A stretch of 64,000 bases of DNA from Maribacter_C sp047345145 (GTDB lineage Bacteria > Bacteroidota > Bacteroidia > Flavobacteriales > Flavobacteriaceae): the NCBI RefSeq assembly GCF_047345145.1, contig NZ_JBLFER010000002.1, positions 1,116,001 to 1,180,000 on the forward strand. The letters are read 5' to 3'. Shown here piece after piece: positions 54,068 through 60,762 of this stretch (positions are counted from its first letter, which is position 1; the number at the start of each line of letters is the position of its first letter). The position numbers were made by a program, and so were the translations under genes. Under the pieces are notes generated by a model. That model was not told the origin of the DNA and ran no database searches. It saw nothing but the letters and a program-made list of their open reading frames with translations.

Positions 54068-55390
54068 TTAAACAGTTTCTAGATGTAATGCTAATTCTTT
54101 TTTGAACTCTTTCATAAAGTCTTCAACATGATTTACCACCGAATTATTATTGAGTGTATCATTGACAAATTGTGACGTATTTAGCACAAAAAAATCAGGG
54201 TGCGCTGTCTTTATTTTGGGTATGATATCAGAATAGTTTAGTACCTGAAGAGGTTGTACTTTAAATGCTTTGTGAATATGAACGGATTCTACAGTCTTCA
54301 TATCAAAGTCAGGGTACATGCTCTTAAACCCATTTAAGAATAGGTTCTCGAGTTCTTCTTCAGATTTTGACCAATATTCATGATCAGATGTGATGTACTT
54401 TGGAAAATAAGTGATATGACTGCCCTTTGTTTGTTCTAAATCGGCTAGTGAACTCATTCCAATTACCCCAGTAAATGGAACTTCCTTATCAGCTATATTT
54501 AAGACATAGTAAGGTGTCATAGATTGTTTTGTGACGAGTACCATACACACTACACCCAAATATTCCACAGTTCTGTCTTTTTTTGAAACATTGAATAGAT
54601 CCGGAGAACTCACTTTTTCTAAAACATTTAGTGGAGCGGTAAATATTACTTTGTCAAAGTGCTCTATTGTATTTCCTACCTTAAGATCAATACCTCCTTT
54701 CGGATTAGTATTTATACTTTGAATAGTAGCATTTGTAGATACCGATGAACCTTTTTCGAGAAGTAATTTTTCCAAACGATCAAAAACGGTTTTATAGCCC
54801 CCTGAAACAAAGCCCATATGTTCTTTTTGAGCAGCTGAACTTCGCGCCTGAAAAAGCCGTTTGATATACGTCCAAATGAAAATTGCAGACACGCGATCAT
54901 GGTTGTCTCCTAGTTTAGCTTTTAATAAGGGTGACCAAAATTTTTCATAGGTCCGTCTACCTCCAATTTTGACCAACCAGTCTTTTACAGAAATACCTTC
55001 TAGTTTTTTTCTGTCGTTAATTCGTGAGCCATAAAATATGGTGTAGGCCAATTTCATTTTATCAAAAATATTCAGGGGAGGAAAGAGCAAAAACTCTTTT
55101 GAACTGCTGATCGAATAGAACTTCTTATTCACATAATACCCCGTCATTGATCTACGCCAATTAAGATCATCTTCTAGTCCTAAATCTTTTATTAAGTCTA
55201 TTAAATAATTGTCAGTGGGTAGTATGACATGATAAAACTTATCCCAAATAAAAGTTCCGTAATCATGATGAGTTGCTAGTCCACCAAGCTGCGAATCACT
55301 TTCAAATACTTTGACAGTGGCTTTGGTCTTTGAAATTTGATGAGCTAAAACGAGCCCCATAAAGCCTCCGCCAACAATACCTATTTTCAT
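54068..55390 (-). CDS. NAD(P)/FAD-dependent oxidoreductase (amine-oxidase/UGM-like)
   Basis: The ATG at 55390 forms an ATGA overlap with the upstream epimerase stop and starts directly at the Rossmann motif MKIGIVGGGFMGLVLA; the longer frame begins with GTG at 55429 inside the epimerase gene. Of 440 residues, the GGLATHHDYGTFIWDKFYHVI stretch near 35-55 and VFTAPLNVL near 240 are typical of FAD-dependent amine-oxidase-like proteins found in sugar loci. Some relatives resemble UDP-galactopyranose mutase or phytoene desaturase. The actual reaction is not known. Confidence 0.82.
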   Translation of the reverse strand: MKIGIVGGGFMGLVLAHQISKTKATVKVFESDSQLGGLATHHDYGTFIWDKFYHVILPTDNYLIDLIKDLGLEDDLNWRRSMTGYYVNKKFYSISSSKEFLLFPPLNIFDKMKLAYTIFYGSRINDRKKLEGISVKDWLVKIGGRRTYEKFWSPLLKAKLGDNHDRVSAIFIWTYIKRLFQARSSAAQKEHMGFVSGGYKTVFDRLEKLLLEKGSSVSTNATIQSINTNPKGGIDLKVGNTIEHFDKVIFTAPLNVLEKVSSPDLFNVSKKDRTVEYLGVVCMVLVTKQSMTPYYVLNIADKEVPFTGVIGMSSLADLEQTKGSHITYFPKYITSDHEYWSKSEEELENLFLNGFKSMYPDFDMKTVESVHIHKAFKVQPLQVLNYSDIIPKIKTAHPDFFVLNTSQFVNDTLNNNSVVNHVEDFMKEFKKELALHLETV

Positions 55391-56394
55391 GTAGTTTCGA
55401 CTTTGTTCATAGTGACTCTTTTCTGCCACTCATAGGTGATGCGTAGACCTTCTCTCATGCTAGTTTTGGCCTTTACACCCAATATTTTTTCTGCTTTTGA
55501 GGTATCTGGTACACGTCTCATGACATCTTGGTACTTTCTTCCACTTGATATCTCATTATATGGAATAAGCTGTATATCGGCTTTGGTCGTTTCGTCAGCA
55601 ATTTCATTGAGCATTTCAGCTAATTCAAGAATAGTTATTTCTTCGTTAGCTCCGATATTGAATATTTCGCCATTCGCTTCTGATTTCATGGCTGCAGCAT
55701 AAATACCTTCTACGGTATCGTTTACAAATGTAAATGTTCTCGTCTGCTTGCCATCACCATGTATTGGGATTATTTTATTGTTTAAAATACAATCAATAAA
55801 CACCGATTGTGGACCACCCCACCAAGATAAATGTTGATGAGGACCGTAAGAGCCAAAGAAACGTAGCATAACTACAGGAAAATCATAATCTTCCATGTAA
55901 GCCAAGGCCAAATGCTCATCAAATAGTTTAGAAACTGCATAAGCCCATCGCGGTACTTTTGAGTCACCAAGAACGCAATTACCGTCTTCTTTAAAAGGAA
56001 TATCTGGACTCATGCCATATACATCAGATGTTGAGGCAAGTACAAATTTGGTTTTGGTTTTACGAGCAAACTCAAGCATATTCTCACTTCCCTTTGAGTT
56101 AATTTGCAGGGTAGCTACAGCATTTCCATATCTAGGAATTTTAAATGCGGCTAAATGTATTATTACATCAAAGTCATCACCTAGATTGTCAATAGTAGAT
56201 TCTTCTAAAATATCCTTCTCAAGGAAGTCAAAGTTTGCATGATGTTGGAATTCTTGTATATTTTCTAACCTCCCCATTGAAAGATTATCAATACCGACAA
56301 CATAATGTCCTTCTTTCAATAGCTTACTCAATAAGTTTGAGCCTAGAAAACCTGCAACACCAGTTACCAAGACTTTTTTGGAAGTTGTACTCAT
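55387..56394 (-). CDS. NAD-dependent sugar-nucleotide epimerase/dehydratase
   Basis: A 335-residue extended SDR: NAD motif GVAGFLGSNLLSKLL near 12-26, IHLAAFK near 82, catalytic YAVSK near 150 (Tyr-x3-Lys), and C-terminal NIGANEEITILELAEML. It resembles UDP-glucose 4-epimerase and related NDP-sugar epimerases. It is the first gene of the minus-strand five-gene run and is translationally coupled to the FAD oxidoreductase by a 4-base overlap. Together they probably make or tailor a sugar used by the GT2/GT-C pair. Confidence 0.88.
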   Translation of the reverse strand: MSTTSKKVLVTGVAGFLGSNLLSKLLKEGHYVVGIDNLSMGRLENIQEFQHHANFDFLEKDILEESTIDNLGDDFDVIIHLAAFKIPRYGNAVATLQINSKGSENMLEFARKTKTKFVLASTSDVYGMSPDIPFKEDGNCVLGDSKVPRWAYAVSKLFDEHLALAYMEDYDFPVVMLRFFGSYGPHQHLSWWGGPQSVFIDCILNNKIIPIHGDGKQTRTFTFVNDTVEGIYAAAMKSEANGEIFNIGANEEITILELAEMLNEIADETTKADIQLIPYNEISSGRKYQDVMRRVPDTSKAEKILGVKAKTSMREGLRITYEWQKRVTMNKVETT

Positions 56395-56686
56395 TCGATT
56401 TGTTTTGTAATGGTTAAAATAGTTGGTTTAATTAATCATCAAAGGCGCATAATTCCTAACATATTTAAACTCGAAGGAATGATCATAAACCCTTCGTTTA
56501 GAGTTGCACTTAATCGATGAAGGGCGAAAGATACTTATATTGACAGATGCTGCTTGAAAAAATCTTTGTATTGCAAAAGTTATCGATAAGATGTAAAACT
56601 AAGAATTGCAAATACTTAAGAAAAATCTGCTAAGCTATGATTTAATCGTCTCTTATAAACCAAAAGGCAGTGCATATGCCCTGGCT

Positions 56687-56704
56687 TTTTCTGTACTCGA
56701 GATG
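56687..56704. repeat. 18-bp match to tRNA-Leu 3' end and flank (putative old attachment site)
   Basis: TTTTCTGTACTCGAGATG is identical to 58911-58928, where it spans the 3' end of the tRNA-Leu fragment and its immediate downstream flank. The match decays afterwards (AGTACTT versus GGACTT). An 18-base identity 2.2 kb apart is not expected by chance and suggests a second integration scar. Confidence 0.6.
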
Positions 56705-57187
56705 AGTACTTCTAAATTATTCTAAGATTGGTTTTTATTCAGACCACACAGAGGGAGTTGTTGTTGAAGGTATTTCAACTTCAAGATTGGATGGTCAATT
56801 ATGGCAAATTTTTCTTCAAAAAAAGTGATAGCAATTGGAAACCAATAGTAAGTTCAGGTTTTTGATAATAATGATTCTTACTGCAATTCGCAAATAACAA
56901 GGTCATCATGTAGGCTGTTAATGAAGAGTTTCGGAATCGTTAATGGAAAAAGAGAGGAAAGGAAAATTGGATAAGAATAACATTAAATTATTAACTAACT
57001 AGTTCCCAAATCCGAGCTTATCATGCTCATTTTCACAAAATTTTCGTAAGTCCAAGTTTTCCTATCTCAAATCTTTGTTCATTTCACTGCGCTAACTTTT
57101 ATATTTTAAGACCATACCTCCATCTTAATGTTTGTTGAATAACAAAAATTGCTTGTTATTCCATGACTTCTATTCCACTTTGAAAAT

Positions 57188-57257
57188 AAAACCTCAAATA
57201 AATCTATTAAATACCTCCGATTATGATAGGTTAAAACCTCCAAAAATCAGAGGTTTT
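57188..57257. repeat. Cluster of AAAACCTC octamers with hairpin
   Basis: AAAACCTC at 57188-57195, AATACCTC at 57210-57217 and AAAACCTC at 57233-57240 are spaced 22-23 bases apart. An inverted copy GAGGTTTT at 57250-57257 forms an 8-bp stem with the third copy. The two-helical-turn spacing suggests protein-binding sites 150-200 bases upstream of the small lipoprotein gene. Confidence 0.45.
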
Positions 57258-57401
57258 GCATGCTTATTTTTATGATAAAACCGCGTATTTTGCCCTATTA
57301 TAACGAAAAATGGTAGTTTGTCGAAAGTAGCTTGAAAAATGCAATTTTCGAGATGTTTGCATAGTTAACTTAAGATAGTTTAACCCTTAAAAAAGTTAAT
57401 T

Positions 57402-57542
57402 ATGAAAGCAAAAAACCTAGTATTTGTATTAGCTGTTTTATTCGTTACTGGCATGTTTACGTCTTGTTCAGATAACGCTGTAGCAGATGATAATCTTTAT
57501 GACTCAATTGAAAAAAAGGAAGTTAAAAACGAAGATACCTAG
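57402..57542 (+). CDS. Small lipoprotein (46 aa)
   Basis: A 46-residue ORF with a lipoprotein signal (MKAKNLVFVLAVLFVTGMFTSC, Cys22) and a short acidic mature tail (SDNAVADDNLYDSIEKKEV). The mature part is only about 25 residues. I do not recognise a family. The following membrane-protein gene starts inside it in another frame, which suggests translational coupling. The ATG is preceded by an A+T-rich leader without a clear promoter. Confidence 0.6.
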   Translation: MKAKNLVFVLAVLFVTGMFTSCSDNAVADDNLYDSIEKKEVKNEDT

Positions 57543-58410
57543 CGGTTTTTGGATAGCGATGGCAATAGTTAGTTTGTCATCGCTTCCTTATTTGCACGAA
57601 GCAATTACAACTTTTAATAGCGGTCTGCAAAAATGGGTGCCAATCTTGGGCATCGAAAATTTTCTAACAGACAATCAAGGAAAAGTTTTAGGTTTTTCAA
57701 CCTATAGAATGTTCCTCTATACACTTTTTATTTTTCTCTTTACTGAGTTCAGCTGGCTGGCATGGCTCTTTGTTTCAAAACGTACATCTTACTATTATGC
57801 CCTTTTCATACCTGTTGTTATGGGAGCCTATCAAATCTTGATTATCCTATTCAACTTAAGAAAGTCTGTGGCCAATACACCGGAAGTAAAACTCATCCTT
57901 TTGCTCGGTATAAGTCTTATTTCGGTGTTGGCCTATCTTAAGAAAAATAGATTTAATCTCTCCACTTCAATTATATGGCTGTCTATCATTTCAATTAGTA
58001 CGCTCCCCTATTTGCATGACATCATCACTTTAAGAGACGCTTCATTACGTAGCTGGGTTCCAATAATTGGAATAGAAAGCTTTCTCACAAATAGTGATGG
58101 GGTAGGCGGGTTTTGGTCCTACAGATCGTTCGTTTATTTTCTAATGCTACATCTTTATGCCCATCTGGGTTGGCTGGGAGCTTTCATTTATTATGGTGCA
58201 AGAAAAAAGAAACCAAGGCCATTTCTTTTAGTACCTGTCATTATTAGCTTGTATTCGGTCATTATAATTCTTCTAAACTGGCAGGAGACAGGCTTCAATA
58301 AACCAAATATAAAATTTTATATAACATTAGCGCTTAGTGCACTTCTAGCATTAAATTTCTTTTTTAACGATAAATTAAAAATTCAAAATAAGGTAACAAG
58401 AAAAATATAG
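57499..58410 (+). CDS. Internally duplicated eight-helix membrane protein, family unrecognised
   Basis: From the ATG at 57499 the product is 303 residues; another ATG is at 57487. It overlaps the lipoprotein gene by 44 bases. The two halves (about 10-148 and 149-290) are repeats: SLPYLHEAIT/TLPYLHDIIT, KWVPILGIENFLT/SWVPIIGIESFLT, STYRMFLY/WSYRSFVY, PVVMGAYQILIILFN/PVIISLYSVIIILLN. Each half has about four helices, so two inverted or parallel four-helix lobes. No enzyme or transporter signature is recognised. The Leu-His and Trp-Val-Pro motifs conserved in both halves may mark a functional site at the membrane surface. Confidence 0.75.
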   Translation: MTQLKKRKLKTKIPSGFWIAMAIVSLSSLPYLHEAITTFNSGLQKWVPILGIENFLTDNQGKVLGFSTYRMFLYTLFIFLFTEFSWLAWLFVSKRTSYYYALFIPVVMGAYQILIILFNLRKSVANTPEVKLILLLGISLISVLAYLKKNRFNLSTSIIWLSIISISTLPYLHDIITLRDASLRSWVPIIGIESFLTNSDGVGGFWSYRSFVYFLMLHLYAHLGWLGAFIYYGARKKKPRPFLLVPVIISLYSVIIILLNWQETGFNKPNIKFYITLALSALLALNFFFNDKLKIQNKVTRKI

Positions 58411-58415
58411 ACAAT

Positions 58416-58766
58416 ATGAAGAAAACTAATTCAGAAATGTTCCATTTGAAAAAAGGAATACCATCTGACGGAACTAGATTCGGATTTATAAATAGATTAC
58501 AAACTGGTGTTGGAGCATTGTTACAAAAAGTAAATACTATATTGTATCAGGTGGCAGATTCCAAACCTTATCAATTGGACTATCAAGAAGTAGAGGAAAA
58601 ATATTATGAGCTTGGTTTTGGTGATATTGACGAATTTGCGAGTTCATATGCCTTGGGTTGGGCCATGATGAATGACTTTGTAAATGACAATGTCCTTAAG
58701 CAGGCTGTTTATGAAGAGGTAAGGATTCATCTATGGCAAAAGAGAGGGCAGGGCGAGATTGAGTAA
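58416..58766 (+). CDS. Hypothetical soluble protein (116 aa)
   Basis: A 116-residue protein without signal peptide or membrane helix. It starts 5 bases after the duplicated membrane protein stop, so the two are co-transcribed. The C-terminal half is helical and acidic (YYELGFGDIDEFASSYALGWAMMNDFVNDNV, then YEEVRIHLWQKRGQ). I recognise no domain. Together with the two preceding genes it forms a small islet between two tRNA-Leu end fragments. Confidence 0.65.
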   Translation: MKKTNSEMFHLKKGIPSDGTRFGFINRLQTGVGALLQKVNTILYQVADSKPYQLDYQEVEEKYYELGFGDIDEFASSYALGWAMMNDFVNDNVLKQAVYEEVRIHLWQKRGQGEIE

Positions 58767-58880
58767 GAATTATATTAAAGCAAGAGTTAAACAGACCTAA
58801 AATTCAAAGCTGACTTTTTGGTGGTTTTTTTAATTAAAATAAGAGTATAGAGTTGTCTTATTCATAGCTCTACAAAAAAT

Positions 58881-58914
58881 AAAACCCTAATAATCAATTG
58901 ATTATTAGGGTTTT
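58881..58914. terminator. Perfect 34-bp palindromic terminator between islet and tRNA-Leu fragment
   Basis: A 15-bp stem (AAAACCCTAATAATC with its complement) and AATT loop. It starts just 3 bases past the tRNA 3' end, as expected for the original tRNA-Leu terminator, and can also stop the plus-strand islet transcript. The symmetrical A/T ends serve either direction. Confidence 0.85.
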
Positions 58915-58917
58915 CTG

Positions 58918-58979
58918 TACTCGAGATGGGACTTGAACCCATACGGACTAATGTCCATTGGATTTTAAGTCCAACGTGT
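58918..58979 (-). pseudogene. tRNA-Leu(TAA) 3' fragment, likely attachment site (att)
   Basis: Read on the minus strand, the 62 bases hold the anticodon arm (TTGGA-CTTAAAA-TCCAA, anticodon TAA), a variable arm (GGAC...GTCC), the T-arm (ATGGG-TTCAAGT-CCCAT) and acceptor 3' strand CTCGAGT plus discriminator A. The D-arm and 5' acceptor strand are missing: homology stops at 58979. It is therefore not a functional gene but the 3' duplicate typical of tRNA-targeted integration. The intact copy should lie at the far end of the element. Confidence 0.8.
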
Positions 58980-59072
58980 ATAATATCAAATTCATGTAAA
59001 TAATCTGAAAATCAATTAGTTAAAATATTTTAATTTTTTTTACTATCAAATAAAAGCATATAATATGGCCAT

Positions 59073-59162
59073 TTGTTGTACCTATGTTGTACCTGAAAAA
59101 GAACTGTAAAATATGAATTTTTGATATGTAATATTATCAATTGTTGTACCTATGTTGTACCT
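59073..59162. repeat. Paired TTGTACCT repeats (putative integrase arm-type sites)
   Basis: A 22-bp sequence occurs identically at 59073-59094 and 59141-59162, 68 bases apart. Each copy contains two TTGTACCT octamers 11 bases apart (59076, 59087, 59144 and 59155). They sit between the att fragment and the integrase ATG (35 bases downstream of the last copy). Multiple direct repeats in this position are typical of arm-type sites bound by the N-terminal domain of tyrosine integrases and may also autoregulate the gene. Confidence 0.6.
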
Positions 59163-59196
59163 AAAATTGTTATATTTAATTATGTAAAATAGTATT

Positions 59197-60411
59197 ATGA
59201 CATCAAAAACACAGCTCGTACTTCGTAAGAAGCCTAACAAACAGGGGCTTTACCCCTTGGCTGTTCGTATTACTAAGAACAGAAAGTCAAATTATTATTT
59301 TATCGGACATTATATTGAATTAAGGCATTGGGATGATAAAAAGAGAACGGTACGGAAATCCCACCCAGACGCTGACATGTTAAACAAATTACTTATTACA
59401 AGAGCCTCAGAAGCGAATCGAGCCCTAATTGAACTACAATCTAACCGAAATGATATTTCATCTATTCAAATAAAAAGAGAAATTACAAACACGTTGGATT
59501 ATTTTACATTTTGGGAGGTTGCGGAAGAATATCTCCAGGAGCTTAAAAGTGATGGAAAGCTTACAAGGTACTATTCAGATAAGGTTAGAATAAATCATGT
59601 TGTTGCTTTTTTTGAGTCAAAAGAACTATCCTTCCCTGAAATTGATGAGGTATTTTTAAGACGGTTTAGGTTATACCTTAAAAATAAGAGAAATCTTTCT
59701 GAGAGATCTGTGGTAAATAATTTTGTAGTTATCAGGACACTATACAATAGGGCAATTGGTTTGGGTATTATCGATAAGAAGAATTACCCCTTTGGTAAGG
59801 GGAAAATAGCCATAAGGTTCCCGGAAACGGAAAAAATTGGTTTAACGATTGAGGAGATTCAAAGAATAGAACGTATAAGCAATTTGTCTTCTATGGAGTT
59901 GCATAGCAAAAATATTTGGCTTTTTTGTTTTTACCTTGCAGGTATTAGGGTAGGGGATGTACTTAAAATTAAGTGGAGTGATATCTACGATGGGAGGATA
60001 CACTATAGAATGAACAAAAACTCAAAGTTACTTTCACTTAAATTACCTAAAAAATTAATACCTATTTTAAGCTATTATCAATATGATAGACAACATTCCA
60101 GTGGTTTAATTTTTCCTGAACTTAAAAAAGCCGATTTAAAGAACAATCAAGATATTTATACCAAAACAAGAACTGCTACCAAGAAATTTAATAAATATTT
60201 AAAGAAGATTGCAGAAAAAGCGAATATTGACAAAAAGATTACTATGCATATAGCCCGTCATAGTTTTGGCAATATAGCAGGTGATAAAATACCTGTTCAG
60301 CTACTCCAGAAGCTTTATCGACATTCCTCGATTACTACAACAATGCAATATCAATCGAATTTTATGACAAAGGAGACAGATGAGGCTTTGGACAATGTTG
60401 TTGGGTTTTAA
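59197..60411 (+). CDS. Tyrosine-family site-specific integrase
   Basis: A 404-residue recombinase. An N-terminal arm-binding-like domain (about 1-90; KTQLVLRKKPNKQGLYPLAVRITKN) and SAM-like core-binding domain (about 105-205) precede the catalytic domain with R251 (AGIRVGD), H351 and R354 (HIARHSFG), H376 (LYRHSS) and nucleophile Y385 (MQYQ). All catalytic residues are present. It is of the size and type carried by Bacteroidota integrative elements. It reads away from the tRNA-Leu fragment, its probable attachment site. Confidence 0.93.
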   Translation: MTSKTQLVLRKKPNKQGLYPLAVRITKNRKSNYYFIGHYIELRHWDDKKRTVRKSHPDADMLNKLLITRASEANRALIELQSNRNDISSIQIKREITNTLDYFTFWEVAEEYLQELKSDGKLTRYYSDKVRINHVVAFFESKELSFPEIDEVFLRRFRLYLKNKRNLSERSVVNNFVVIRTLYNRAIGLGIIDKKNYPFGKGKIAIRFPETEKIGLTIEEIQRIERISNLSSMELHSKNIWLFCFYLAGIRVGDVLKIKWSDIYDGRIHYRMNKNSKLLSLKLPKKLIPILSYYQYDRQHSSGLIFPELKKADLKNNQDIYTKTRTATKKFNKYLKKIAEKANIDKKITMHIARHSFGNIAGDKIPVQLLQKLYRHSSITTTMQYQSNFMTKETDEALDNVVGF

Positions 60412-60703
60412 GGAATATTCTCTAAAATGGAAGTATTATATCCCAAATTAGGATGTTTTCGTTCAATAATCAAGACCGAACAATATAAAGTTTCTTCTCA
60501 ACTCGAATTCGGAACTCTTATGAAAGAAGGACAACGGTTTAAGTTTAAAAAGAATCTTGATTCCAGCTAAATGAAACTATAAATTATTACTACAAACAAA
60601 ACAATTTGGAAAAACTCGTTTCTAAATATTGATACAAAAGACTCATCGTACCGAAATATTTTTATGAAATTACTTTCAGATTGAAAACTAAAAGCTCTAA
60701 AAC
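60412..60703. other. Intergenic region after integrase
   Basis: About 290 A+T-rich bases. A 47-codon frame (60427-60570) is open but has no homology or signal that I recognise and no clear promoter. No excisionase, tRNA or repeat is seen. Confidence 0.3.
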
Positions 60704-60733
60704 AAAAAAAAGAGGGTACCTAGCCCTCTTTTT
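60704..60733 (-). terminator. Terminator of the OmpA/PD40 gene
   Basis: A 10-bp stem (AAAAAGAGGG with CCCTCTTTTT) and seven-base loop lies about 30 bases downstream of the minus-strand OmpA stop, and on that strand is followed by an eight-T run. The T-run on the plus side could also stop integrase readthrough. Confidence 0.85.
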
Positions 60734-60762
60734 ACTTGAAATTCAAGAGTCTCGAATTTCAC

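Larger units (their letters stand above)
56395..57401. other. Gene-poor region left of the integration islet
   Basis: About 1 kb without a convincing ORF. It contains the 18-bp tRNA-Leu-end match at 56687-56704, a hairpin AATAACAA/TTGTTATT at 57138-57160, and a cluster of AAAACCTC words at 57188-57257. The left part presumably holds the promoter for the epimerase operon. No consensus promoter or RNA gene is recognised. The low coding density suggests scars of insertion and loss. Confidence 0.5.

Noticed and set aside
58918..58979. Functional tRNA-Leu(TAA) gene
   Set aside because: Only anticodon, variable, T-arm and 3' acceptor parts are present. The bases beyond 58979 do not form a D-arm or a 5' ACTCGAG acceptor strand.
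60427..60570. 47-codon ORF after the integrase
   Set aside because: No signal peptide, domain, promoter or conserved partner is visible; it may be chance in A+T-rich DNA. A small excisionase-like gene was considered but no helix-turn-helix pattern is seen.
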